Source of the DNA: Aquipuribacter sp051216895
Lineage (GTDB): Bacteria; Actinomycetota; Actinomycetes; Actinomycetales; JBBAYJ01
Length of the DNA: 64,000 nt
Assembly: GCF_051216895.1 (NCBI RefSeq)
Contig: NZ_JBPKAO010000004.1
Location: forward strand, 248,001 to 312,000
Direction: 5' to 3'
Numbering within the stretch: the first letter of the stretch is position 1; the number at the start of each line of letters is the position of its first letter. A program made the position numbers and the translations under genes. The notes under the pieces were generated by a model. The model was not told the DNA's origin and did not search any database. It saw only the letters and a program-made list of their open reading frames with translations. This document shows, in pieces, positions 16,921 to 25,335 of the stretch.

Positions 16921-18165
16921 TCAGGCCAGCAGCTCCTGCCCCAGGAACCCGTCCGGGCCGCAGCCCGGGGGCACCGCCACCACGACGCTGCCGACGGGGG
17001 TGGTCCAGTCGTTGAGCAGGTCCAGCTCGTCGAGCCGTCGCTGCGCGGGCACGAACTGCGCGTCGACGTCGGCGCAGAACACCACGAACAACGACCCGGC
17101 GTCCGGGGCCCCCGTCTCGCCGGGGCCGTCGTCGTAGTTGTAGCTGCGACGCAGGAACTGCGGCCCGGCCGGTCCGTCGCCGCGGGCACGACGGACGTGC
17201 GACCACGGCGGGACCGTCCGCAGCCCGCTGGCGTCCAGCGCGTCCAGGTCGACCTCGTCCGGGTCGTCGGGCGAGGCCACCAGCGGGGTCCCGTCCGCCA
17301 GGCCCCGCCCGACGACCTGCTCCTGCTCGACGCGGCCCAGCCGGTCCCAGTCGTCGAGGTCCATCCAGATCCGCCGCAGCACCATCCCGGTGCCGCCGCG
17401 CAACCAGTCCGGCCCGTCGTCGACCCAGACCAGCCGGTCCAGCTCGTCCGTGCCCGGCCGGGGGTTGACGGTGCCGTCCACCTGGCCGAACAGGTTGCGG
17501 TGCCCGACGGACTCACCCGCTTGCGGCGACGTGGCCCGGGCGAACCCGCGCTGCACCCACCGCACCTCGGCGAAGGACCGGATGCCGCGGCTGAGGGACC
17601 TGGTCGCGTTGGCCACGGTGGTGTCGTCGTCGGCGCACACCTGCAGCAGCAGGTCGGCCCCGCTCCACCGTTCCTGCAGCCGGTCCACCCCGAAGGCGGG
17701 CAGGGCCCGCAACCACGGCGGGGCCTGCTGCTGCAGACCGGCGGCGTGCAGCAGCCCCTGGCCGAAGCCGGCGGTCACCGTCAGCGAGGCCGGCACCGCC
17801 GCCAGCCCGCCGTCCGCGGCGCCCAGCACGGGCAGCCCCTGGCACAGCCGGCGCGCGTCCTCGGTGAGCACCGTCATCATGCTCACCAGCTCCGCCCGCC
17901 CGACGTCGGCGCGCAGGTCCAGTCCGACGAAGGCCGCCGAGCGCTGCTGGGCCGTGGCGACCCCGGCCTGGTGGGCGCCGTCGAAGGGCACGACCGCGTC
18001 CAGGCCGGGGCGGCCGTGGCTGCCCGGTGAGGTGCCGTCGGGCGTGGCCGCCCGGGTCTGGGCCCGTCCGGTGACGACACCGACCGTGCCGGCGACACCC
18101 AGCCCGGCGAGGCCGGCGAGGCCACCGCCCACCAGCTGTCGGCGGCTGACCGGGGTCCCGCTCAC
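16921..18165 (-). CDS. Tat-exported DyP-type heme peroxidase
   Basis: A 414-residue enzyme. The N-terminus SRRQLVGGGLAGLAGLGVAG is a twin-arginine-type signal. The DyP core contains the distal motif GQVDGTVNP (catalytic Asp, about residue 227), a proximal heme His in the SHVRRAR segment (about 322) and FLRRSYNYDD with the conserved Arg. It reduces H2O2 with organic or metal electron donors in the cell envelope. The GTG overlaps the stop of the PCuAC gene (GTGA), so the two are co-translated and linked to copper handling. Confidence 0.88.
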   Translation of the reverse strand: MSGTPVSRRQLVGGGLAGLAGLGVAGTVGVVTGRAQTRAATPDGTSPGSHGRPGLDAVVPFDGAHQAGVATAQQRSAAFVGLDLRADVGRAELVSMMTVLTEDARRLCQGLPVLGAADGGLAAVPASLTVTAGFGQGLLHAAGLQQQAPPWLRALPAFGVDRLQERWSGADLLLQVCADDDTTVANATRSLSRGIRSFAEVRWVQRGFARATSPQAGESVGHRNLFGQVDGTVNPRPGTDELDRLVWVDDGPDWLRGGTGMVLRRIWMDLDDWDRLGRVEQEQVVGRGLADGTPLVASPDDPDEVDLDALDASGLRTVPPWSHVRRARGDGPAGPQFLRRSYNYDDGPGETGAPDAGSLFVVFCADVDAQFVPAQRRLDELDLLNDWTTPVGSVVVAVPPGCGPDGFLGQELLA

Positions 18166-18686
18166 CCGTCGGTCTCCGGGGCGCCGGACTCCATGTCCAT
18201 GTCGCCCGTGTACTCCTCGTCGCCCGCGGCGAGGTCGCGGACCGGGGCGCTGAGGTCCACGACCGACCCGTCCTGCAGCTCCAGCGTCCACGTCACGGTG
18301 TCACCGGGCTCCAGCCCGTCGGTGAGGCCCAGGAACATGACGTGGTCCCCTCCGGCCTCCAGCACGTGGCTGCCGCCGGCCGGGACGACGAAGCCGCCCT
18401 CCTTCTCCTGCATGACCATGGCGCCGTCGGCGTCCACGACCTCGTGCAGCTCCATCGCCTCGGCGGCGTCGGACGTGGCCGACACGACCACCACGTCCTC
18501 GTCGCCGTCGTTGACCAGCGTCCCGAACGCGGCGGTCATCCCGGAGTCGGCGGCGCGCACGACCCCGTCGTCCAGACGGAGGTCGGCCGCGGCCGAGGCG
18601 TCGGAGGAGGCGTCGCCGTCCCCGCAGGCGGTCAGCGCGGTGGCGGTCAGCAGGGCGGCGGCGAGCAGGGGCGTCGTCGTCTTCAT
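18162..18686 (-). CDS. PCuAC-type copper chaperone lipoprotein
   Basis: A 174-residue lipoprotein (lipobox LTAC). The PCuAC domain has the Cu(I) motif: Met/His in AMELHEVVDADGAMVMQ and HVMFLGL, matching H-x10-M ... H-x-M. These chaperones deliver copper to the CuA centre of cytochrome oxidase. The acidic Met-rich tail (EEYTGDMDMESG) may add binding sites. The start at 18686 gives a clean signal peptide; longer in-frame starts do not. Confidence 0.85.
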   Translation of the reverse strand: MKTTTPLLAAALLTATALTACGDGDASSDASAAADLRLDDGVVRAADSGMTAAFGTLVNDGDEDVVVVSATSDAAEAMELHEVVDADGAMVMQEKEGGFVVPAGGSHVLEAGGDHVMFLGLTDGLEPGDTVTWTLELQDGSVVDLSAPVRDLAAGDEEYTGDMDMESGAPETDG

Positions 18687-18900
18687 GGCACGGGTGTCCT
18701 TGTCGTCAGGGGAGGGCCGAGCGGCCCGTCGGGGGGTGGGTGGGTGACGCGGGTGGGTCAGCGCCGGCGTCGCCAGGGGCGGGACCACCGACGGTGGTCG
18801 TCGCCGCGGTCAGCGGTACGGCGAGCCGACGCCGGGCAGGGGGCAGGGCGACGTCACCGGGCAGCGCCCGGGAGCGTCGGCGTGGTCCTGCGCGGCGGCC

Positions 18901-19467
18901 TCAGGCAGCGAGCGCGAACGACTGCGGCGGGCCCCGGACGGGGTCGGCGGCAGCGGCGGGGGCACCGAGCGGCATCGGCTCGGCGCCGGCGAGCAGGGGG
19001 CGGGCCGACCCCACCGGCGCAGGGCTCACCACGACCAGGAGGAGAGGTCCGGCCCAGGAGCACAGCGCCACCAGGGCGGTCTCGCCGCGACGCAGCAGGA
19101 CCACGGTGACGGCGGTGGCCAGGACGTGGGCGGTCAGCATGGTCGGGTCGGACCACAACCCCTGGTGCGCGGCCTCGGAGGCCGGGTCCAGCGCGGCGGC
19201 GCCGTGGCCGCCGGGCACCCACGCGAACGCGTGGTGCAGCACGACCTGCCCACCGGCGACGACGGCCGTCAGCCGCCAGGCCGAGACCTGCCGCGACGCG
19301 ACGGCCGTGGACAGCAGGGTGACGACGAGCAGGGCCAGCACCAGGGCCCGGAAGGAGGGGGTGCCGCCGCCGGCCAGCAGGTGCCCGGCTCCGGCCAGCC
19401 CGACGACGGCCGAGGCCGCCACGGCAGCACGCAGCGGTCCCGCTGCGGCACGCCGGTCCGGATGCAC
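18901..19467 (-). CDS. Small polytopic membrane protein near PCuAC
   Basis: A 188-residue protein with about five membrane helices. His-bearing segments (QVVLHHAFAWVPGGHG and TMLTAHVLATAVTVVLLRRGE) are suggestive of a metal- or heme-related membrane protein, and similar proteins often lie beside PCuAC genes, but no function is established. GTG 19467 is chosen because the first helix follows closely and TACGGT lies 7 nt upstream, indicating a leaderless start. 214 nt separate it from the PCuAC gene. Confidence 0.6.
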   Translation of the reverse strand: MHPDRRAAAGPLRAAVAASAVVGLAGAGHLLAGGGTPSFRALVLALLVVTLLSTAVASRQVSAWRLTAVVAGGQVVLHHAFAWVPGGHGAAALDPASEAAHQGLWSDPTMLTAHVLATAVTVVLLRRGETALVALCSWAGPLLLVVVSPAPVGSARPLLAGAEPMPLGAPAAAADPVRGPPQSFALAA

Positions 19468-19565
19468 GGGGTCACCGTAGCCGAGCGGGGTGCGGTGCGG
19501 CAGAGGGGAGCGGAAACCGGGGCGCGGGGCCCCGCGGCGGGCCCGGCACGGGCTCACGGCACGGT

Positions 19566-21665
19566 TCACCCGGAACGGCCCGCCCGCAGGGGAGCGCCCA
19601 CGCGCAGGAAGGCGGTGACCTGCTCGGGGCCGCCGGGCCGCGCGAAGTAGTAGCCCTGCGCGGTGTCGCAGCCGACCTCGTGCAGCAGGTCCGCCTGCTC
19701 ACCGGTCTCCACCCCCTCCACGACCACCCGCAGGCCGAAGGCACGGCCGAGGTCCAGCACGGCCCGCACCAGCTGACGTCCCGCCGGTTCGGTCACCCCG
19801 GGGACGAAGGACCGGTCGATCTTGAGGACGTCGACCGGCAGCCGGCTCAGGTAGCCCAGGGAGGAGAAGCCGGTCCCGAAGTCGTCGAGCGCGATGCTGA
19901 CGCCCAGCCGACGGATCTCGGCCAGCACCAGCAGCAGCGCGCGCACGTCCGCCATCACGACGGTCTCGGTGATCTCCAGCACGAGGGCCTCGCCCGGCAG
20001 GCCGGCGTCGGCCAGGGCGGAGCGGACGTCGGGGACGAAGGACGCGTCGCGGAGCTGGTGGACGGACACGTTGACGTGCAGCACCAGGTGCGGTTGCTCC
20101 GAACGCCAGACCGCGGCCTGCCGGCAGGCGCGCCGCAGGACCCAGCGCCCGATGTCGACGACGATGCCCATGCTCTCGGCCACGGGGACGAACACGGTGG
20201 GCGGCACGGCGCCCCGCCCGGGGTGCCACCAGCGCACCAGGGCCTCCACGCCCAGGGGCCGCCCGGTGCCCAGGTGCACGATGGGTTGGTAGTGCACGTC
20301 CAGCTCCCCGCGCGCCAGGGCGTGCTGCAGCTGGGCCCGCAGCGCGAGCTGGTCACGTCGCACCGTGCGCAGCTCCGGCCGGTAGCAGGCGGACTGCCCG
20401 CCGCCGTCGGCCTTGGCCGTGTACATGGCGAGGTCCGCGTCGGCGACCAGCTGGTCCGCCAGCCCGGCCGGGTCGGACGGGTCACGGTCGGGCGCGGCGT
20501 GCGCGATCCCGACGGTGGCCCCGATCCACGCCAGCTCGCCGCACAGCAGGAACGGCTCCCGCAGGGACGCCACCAGGCGGTCCGCGAGGGCCCGCACGTG
20601 CTCGTGGTCGTGCCCCTCGACCACCAGCAGGGCGAACTCGTCCCCGCCGAACCTGGCGACCGTGTCGCCGGAACGGGTGCACTCCTGCAGCCGGCGCGCG
20701 ACCGCCCGGAGCAGCTCGTCGCCGCCGGCGTGCCCCATGGTGTCGTTCACGGCCTTGAACCGGTCGAGGTCGACGAACAGCACCGCCGGGGTGGCTCGGC
20801 CGCCACGGCCGCGCAGGGCCTCGCCGAGCCGGTCGAGGAACAGGGAGCGGTTGGGCAGACCGGTCAACGGGTCTCGGAAGGCCGCGGCGAGGGCGTCCAT
20901 GGCCCGGGCGTCGGTCAGCGCCATGCTGGCGTGCCCGGCGAAGGTGTCGAGGAGGCTCTGCTCGGCCGCGTCGAACCCCTCCGTGCCCGCGGCCACCACG
21001 ATCTCGCCCACGACCTGGCCGTCCACCTCGACCGGGGTCCGGTGGCACGGTCCCGCCCCGACGTCGGCCGCACCGGTGACGATCGGACGTCCCGGGTCGT
21101 CGGCGTCGTGCAGCAGCAGAGCCACGGGTCGACCGCCCAGGACGGCGCTGGCCCCGTCGGTGATGCTGGTCAGGATGGCCGCCACCGGTGCCCGCGCCGA
21201 GATGGCACGCTGCACGCCGAGGAGCACCTCGAGCAGACGCTGCCGCCCGCGCTCCCGCTCCAGCGCGGCGACCGTCTCCAGGGTCAGCCCGAGTGCGCCC
21301 GCCATCCCCAGCAGCAGCGTGCGGTCGGTGAGGTCGAAGGACCGCTCGACCCGGGCCACCACCAGCCGGCCGCCGTTCCCGGTGTGCCAGGACGCGGTCA
21401 GGGTGTGGACGGGTCCGACGTCCGGCAGGTCGTGCCGGTCCGTGCCGGCGCGGATGTCGACGAGCATCGCCTCCGGCGCCGCCGTGCTCCCGAACCCCAC
21501 GTGTCCCACGAGGCGGCCGTCGACCACGACGGCCGCGACCTCGGCGTCGAACTCCTCCGCGACGAGCTCGGCCGCCACCAGGTGAGCCGTGGGCACGCTC
21601 GCGCAGCGGCCCAGCGCCGTCATGAACTCGACCAGCCGGTGCGGTGACGCCTCGAAGACGGCCAC
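19566..21665 (-). CDS. GAF-GGDEF-EAL c-di-GMP enzyme
   Basis: A 699-residue cytosolic protein. The N-terminal 270 residues include one or two GAF-like sensor domains. The GGDEF domain has intact ARFGGDEFAL (about residue 338), and the EAL domain has GVEALVRW (about 472), VLEITETVV, DDFGTGFSSL, KIDRSF and EGVET. Both enzymatic halves look competent. The GTG start is 1 nt after the stop of the FIST gene, so a sensed ligand could be relayed to c-di-GMP level. No membrane segment. Confidence 0.85.
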   Translation of the reverse strand: MAVFEASPHRLVEFMTALGRCASVPTAHLVAAELVAEEFDAEVAAVVVDGRLVGHVGFGSTAAPEAMLVDIRAGTDRHDLPDVGPVHTLTASWHTGNGGRLVVARVERSFDLTDRTLLLGMAGALGLTLETVAALERERGRQRLLEVLLGVQRAISARAPVAAILTSITDGASAVLGGRPVALLLHDADDPGRPIVTGAADVGAGPCHRTPVEVDGQVVGEIVVAAGTEGFDAAEQSLLDTFAGHASMALTDARAMDALAAAFRDPLTGLPNRSLFLDRLGEALRGRGGRATPAVLFVDLDRFKAVNDTMGHAGGDELLRAVARRLQECTRSGDTVARFGGDEFALLVVEGHDHEHVRALADRLVASLREPFLLCGELAWIGATVGIAHAAPDRDPSDPAGLADQLVADADLAMYTAKADGGGQSACYRPELRTVRRDQLALRAQLQHALARGELDVHYQPIVHLGTGRPLGVEALVRWWHPGRGAVPPTVFVPVAESMGIVVDIGRWVLRRACRQAAVWRSEQPHLVLHVNVSVHQLRDASFVPDVRSALADAGLPGEALVLEITETVVMADVRALLLVLAEIRRLGVSIALDDFGTGFSSLGYLSRLPVDVLKIDRSFVPGVTEPAGRQLVRAVLDLGRAFGLRVVVEGVETGEQADLLHEVGCDTAQGYYFARPGGPEQVTAFLRVGAPLRAGRSG

Positions 21666-21666
21666 G

Positions 21667-22815
21667 TCAGCCCAGCGCGAGCAGGACGAGCGTCGCGTTG
21701 TGCACGCCCCGTGAACCGCTGGTCCGGGCGAACTCGCCGTAGGTGTAGAAGCCGCCGAGCGGGGCGCCGCCGAGCAGCTCGTCGAGCAGCTCGACCTCCG
21801 CCTGGGTGCCGTCGGGTCCGAGGACGGCGCGACGGGCGACGCAGTCGAAGGCGACGACGCCGCGAGGAGCGGCTCCTCCGAGGCCCCGCAGCACGTTCGC
21901 GGCGGCCACCCGCGTGCCGTCCTGCACGGTGTCGGCGTCGCCGTCCATGAGCCACACGGTCGTCCCCTGCGGGACGTCGCTGCAGACCAGGGTCCGGGCC
22001 TCGTAGTCCGCGCCCAGCACGGCCCGCACCTCCTCGCCGCCGGGTCGGGGCAGGCCGAAGCTGTTGGTCATGGCGACGCTGTGCCACAGGCCCTCGTCCC
22101 AGGAGGCCTCGGGCGGGGCCCCGGTCAGGCGCAGGTACTCGTCCAGGGCCGGGCGGTCGTCGAGGGTGAGGATGCTCCGCCCGTCGCTGCCCGTCACGAC
22201 GACCGGGTCCCCGGCCCGACGCCAGCCGTGGCCGATCCCGACGCCGATGGGCCCCGCGGAGCCGATGGCCACGCCCGCCAGGCGATCGCGGACCACCTCC
22301 CCGTCGACCAGCAGGAACGTGGCCCTCATCTGCAGCTCGTCCCCGGCGCAACCGCCCACCAGCGCCACCGAGGCCCCGGCGACGCCGTAGGCCCCCCGCA
22401 CCATCTCCGCACGGTCACCCGCGAAACCGTCCCCGAGCAGCACCAGGGCCCGGTGGGCGCCGGTGACCCCGTCGAGGGCTCCCGCCGCCTGCGCCCCGGC
22501 CGTGCGCGCCCCGTGGGACAGGTCTCCGACCGACACCCCGACGCTCACCCCGCCCATGGCGACCGCCACGACCCGTCCCGACCCGGCGGTGCCCTCGCCG
22601 ATCTCACCCGACGTGGTGCAGCCGACCACACGAGCACCCGGTGCCGACCGGGCGGCGCCGCCGGCCACGGCCGCCAGGTCCAGGAAGGGGGAGACGAAGA
22701 GCAGGACGAGGGCGGCGTCGCGACCCGTGGTCGCTCGGTCGACCGCGTCCTGGGCGGCGGCGGCGTGGTCGGGCAGGGCCGAGCAGGCCACCCCGACCCA
22801 CCGGGTGGTCGACAT
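21667..22815 (-). CDS. FIST-domain ligand-sensing protein
   Basis: A 382-residue soluble protein with the FIST N and C domains: WVGVACSALPDHAAAAQDAV at the start, VVGCTTSGEIGEG, LVGGCAGDELQM and a C-terminal FDCVARR and GGFYTYGEFA block. FIST domains bind small ligands, probably amino acids, and are usually partnered with signalling enzymes. The ATG at 22815 starts next to the domain; an ATG at 22860 would add a Thr-rich low-complexity leader. It is the first gene of a pair with the GAF-GGDEF-EAL gene. Confidence 0.8.
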   Translation of the reverse strand: MSTTRWVGVACSALPDHAAAAQDAVDRATTGRDAALVLLFVSPFLDLAAVAGGAARSAPGARVVGCTTSGEIGEGTAGSGRVVAVAMGGVSVGVSVGDLSHGARTAGAQAAGALDGVTGAHRALVLLGDGFAGDRAEMVRGAYGVAGASVALVGGCAGDELQMRATFLLVDGEVVRDRLAGVAIGSAGPIGVGIGHGWRRAGDPVVVTGSDGRSILTLDDRPALDEYLRLTGAPPEASWDEGLWHSVAMTNSFGLPRPGGEEVRAVLGADYEARTLVCSDVPQGTTVWLMDGDADTVQDGTRVAAANVLRGLGGAAPRGVVAFDCVARRAVLGPDGTQAEVELLDELLGGAPLGGFYTYGEFARTSGSRGVHNATLVLLALG

Positions 22816-23020
22816 GGGGGTCGTGGGCGTGGCCGTCGTCCTCGTCGTCCGCGTCGTCATACCCCCGGCATCGACCGTCGGGTGGCCGGACCTGAGGTCC
22901 GGGGTCCATCGCCACCCGGGTGCGGACGCGGAGGGTCTTCTGGCTCGCCGGTTCGTCCCCGTGGCCCGGGAGGACCTGCGGTCCGGGGTCGGTCGGGGCG
23001 AGCCCTCGAGATCGTGGACC

Positions 23021-23452
23021 GTGGGCCCGGCGACGGTCACCGGGGCCGGGGCCGTGCTGGCCGACGAGGTCGGCGACGCCATCGGCGACGCCATCCAGGG
23101 CCGATCCGGGAGCGAGGCCCTGACTGCCGCCGCGCAGGCCATGCGGACCTACGTCACGGACCACCCCGGTCGGTACGCCGCCGGCAACGGGGCGCACCCG
23201 GCCGGACCGGACGACCCGCTCGTCGCTGCGAGCGAGCGTCTCCTCGCCGGCCTGAGCGCCGCGCTGCGCGGGTACCGGCTGCCGGCCGAGGAGGAGATCC
23301 ATGCCCTCCGGATGCTCCGCAGCACGATCCAGGGGTTCGCGACTCTCGAGGCGGACGGCGGGTTCCGGATCGCGGTCGACGTCGACGAGAGCTTCGCCTG
23401 GGTCATCGGCCGCCTGGACGCCGGTCCGGCGGACCGGTCCGCGGGCAGGTAG
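23021..23452 (+). pseudogene. TetR-family regulator remnant without DNA-binding domain
   Basis: From about residue 13 the 143-residue frame matches the C-terminal ligand domain of TetR regulators of the WHG type: VGDAIGDAIQGRSGSEAL, AMRTYVTDHPGRYAAGNG, ALRMLRSTIQGFATLEADGG and DESFAWVIGRLD. No helix-turn-helix is encoded upstream in any frame; the sequence there is the promoter side of the FIST gene. The N-terminal 50-60 residues have therefore been deleted. It may be a decaying fragment or an orphan dimerisation domain. A GTG at 23021 or 23054 could start it. Confidence 0.6.
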
Positions 23453-23555
23453 GTCGTCCGTCGCACGCGGACTTCCTCGCCCCCGACCTGGTCGTCCGGG
23501 ACGGCGCCACGACCGGGCTCGTGTGCGGGGTCACCGACGGGCCGGCCGCCGCGGG

Positions 23556-24356
23556 TCACGGCAGTCGCAGCTCTGCCTGGTCCGTCGTCGGTTGCCAGGT
23601 CGCCCCGAACCGGCAACCCGGGCCGTCGACGGCCAGCACCGGCTGCTGCCACGTCCCACCGACGGCGAGGTACTCCGACGACCCGGGGTCCGTGCACCCG
23701 GTCGTGCTCCGCAGGTCCTGGGCGCCGGCGGCGCTGAGGCTCACGGCGACCTCCGCCGGCTCCCCGATCGGGGTGCTCGGGCCGAGGGCGAACGGGATGT
23801 AGACCAGGGCTGCCACCAGGACCGCCGACGACACGACGAACACCCGCCGGAAGTCCGAGAACGGCTTCTGGATGCCGTTGAAGAGGGACCAGTCCCGCAG
23901 GGCCTCGGTCGCGGTGCGCAGGCGCTCGAGACGCTCGACGTCGGCCGCCACGCGGGTCGGCTGGTCCCAGGCGTGCGCCTGCTGGGTCATCGCCTCGACG
24001 TAGGACTCCTTGGTGAAGAACTCCGGAGTCGTCACCCCGGCGCCGACCGCGGTCGCGAGGTCGCTCGCCCCCCGTCGGCTGGCGGCCTGGGTGGCGATGT
24101 CCGTCGGTTCGACGCTCAGGACCCGCGCCCCGGAGGCCAGGACCGCCGCCACGGCGCCCAGCAGTGCGACCCCGGCCAGGAGCACCCCCCAGTTGTCCGC
24201 CCCCCACGCTGCCGCCGACGGGGCGGCCTGCGCGCTGCGGACCAGGCGAGGTCCGACGAGCGTCGCGGCGGTCAACGCGGCGGTGATCGGCGCGAAGGTG
24301 ACCAACCACTTGGTCGTGTCCCGGTACGCGTCGACGGCGGTGCTGTACACGGACAT
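23556..24356 (-). CDS. Three-helix membrane protein divergent from the double-Phd gene
   Basis: A 266-residue protein of unknown family. Hydrophobic helices at about residues 17-40, 55-80 and 168-191 enclose a soluble loop with charged helices (VEAMTQQAHAWDQPTRVAAD, then VERLERLRTATEALRDW). The C-terminal 70 residues are probably extracytoplasmic and contain two Cys (TTGCTDP and GPGCRFG). ATG with GGGAGGG upstream. It shares a 97-bp intergenic region containing tandem palindromes with a Phd-like gene, so joint regulation is likely. A toxin- or effector-like membrane role is only a guess. Confidence 0.6.
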   Translation of the reverse strand: MSVYSTAVDAYRDTTKWLVTFAPITAALTAATLVGPRLVRSAQAAPSAAAWGADNWGVLLAGVALLGAVAAVLASGARVLSVEPTDIATQAASRRGASDLATAVGAGVTTPEFFTKESYVEAMTQQAHAWDQPTRVAADVERLERLRTATEALRDWSLFNGIQKPFSDFRRVFVVSSAVLVAALVYIPFALGPSTPIGEPAEVAVSLSAAGAQDLRSTTGCTDPGSSEYLAVGGTWQQPVLAVDGPGCRFGATWQPTTDQAELRLP

Positions 24357-24394
24357 GGGCCCTCCCGCTCAGGCTCGCGGACGACTCCTTGCAG

Positions 24395-24440
24395 GTTACC
24401 TAGGCCGGCAGGTAACTTCTACCTATGAGTCTAGGTAGAA
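24395..24440. promoter_or_regulatory. Two adjacent palindromes, probable operators
   Basis: GTTACCT (24395-24401) and AGGTAAC (24410-24416) form one inverted repeat. TTCTACCTA (24417-24425) and TAGGTAGAA (24432-24440), 6 nt apart, form a second, perfect one. All four half-sites share ACCT/AGGT. The last half-site overlaps the AAGGAGG ribosome site of the double-Phd gene. This layout fits autoregulation by that Phd-like protein and control of the divergent membrane gene. Confidence 0.65.
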
Positions 24441-24453
24441 GGAGGTGCTCCTG

Positions 24454-25335
24454 GTGAGCAGCTCGCCGGACTACGGCCCCGTCCCGGTGTCTCGCCTCAA
24501 GGACGACGTGCAGGACTGGTTCCAGGCCCTGGAGGACGGCCGCAGGGTCCTGGTCTCGCGCCACGGACAGGTGGTGGCCGCCATAGACCCCCCCTCGATG
24601 CCTCGTCACACCCACCAGCTGGCGTCGTTCGCGCTGCGAGAGCCCTCCGTCAAGGAGCTGTCTGCGACGGACATCGGTCAGCGCTCACCGTCGGAGGCGG
24701 TCCACCGCGCCGAACGAGGTGAGTCGATCCTCGTGACCCGGGGCAACAAGGTGTTCGGGGTGCTGGGCGCCCCGGTGGTCGAGGAGACCCTCGAGTCCGT
24801 GGACGCGCAGGAGGAGGGGCTGGCTGCGTTCGAGGCCGAGAACCCGGACGCCACACCGGAGCAGTTCGCCGCGGCCTCGACGCAGGTCGCGACCGTCGAG
24901 CCGTGGTCGACGACCGCGTTGTCCTACCGGGTCGACCTGCCCCAGCGGGACCGGGTGGCGGTGGCAGAGGTGATGGTCGACGCGTTCCGGGTGAAGGGCC
25001 TCGCCTACGAGGCCCGTCGGGACATGCCCGCGGCAGAGGAGGCCTTCCTGTCCGCGATCGAGTACCGGTCCTACCCGGACGTGCGGGTCCGCAGCAAGGT
25101 CGCCCGGACCATGGTGGACCTGGCCAAGATCTACACGTTCGAGGGTCGGACGCCGGAAGCCCTGGACCTGTCCAACGACGCGGTCGAGATCCTCGAGCCG
25201 TACCTGGGGGCCCAGCACGTCGTGGCCGACCTGCCGGTCAGCAGCTACCTGACCGAGGTGCCCACCGCCGAGGTGCCCGCCCCCGAGAGGGACGCCGCCG
25301 AGGTGATTGCCGCCGAGCGGGACGCCGGGCTCTGA
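24454..25335 (+). CDS. Double Phd/YefM-like domain protein with TPR-like C-terminus
   Basis: A 293-residue protein. Residues 10-50 (VPVSRLKDDVQDWFQALEDG, then RRVLVSRHGQVVAAID) and about 67-107 (ELSATDIGQRSPSEAVHRAE, then RGESILVTRGNKVFGVLGAP) are two tandem Phd/YefM-type antitoxin folds, which bind DNA in antitoxin autoregulation. Residues 155-255 are helical repeats (AFRVKGLAYEARRDMPAAEE, KVARTMVDLAKIYTFEGRTP) like TPRs. GTG 24454 follows AAGGAGG by 8 nt. It is coupled by TGATG to the next gene. The double-Phd plus TPR fusion is unusual; toxin-antitoxin or gene-regulatory roles are inferred. Confidence 0.65.
   Translation: MSSSPDYGPVPVSRLKDDVQDWFQALEDGRRVLVSRHGQVVAAIDPPSMPRHTHQLASFALREPSVKELSATDIGQRSPSEAVHRAERGESILVTRGNKVFGVLGAPVVEETLESVDAQEEGLAAFEAENPDATPEQFAAASTQVATVEPWSTTALSYRVDLPQRDRVAVAEVMVDAFRVKGLAYEARRDMPAAEEAFLSAIEYRSYPDVRVRSKVARTMVDLAKIYTFEGRTPEALDLSNDAVEILEPYLGAQHVVADLPVSSYLTEVPTAEVPAPERDAAEVIAAERDAGL

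Noticed and set aside
21667..23142. Longer N-terminus for the FIST protein, starting at 23142
   Set aside because: The added sequence is Arg/Pro/Ser-rich, overlaps the TetR remnant in antisense and has no match to the FIST family.
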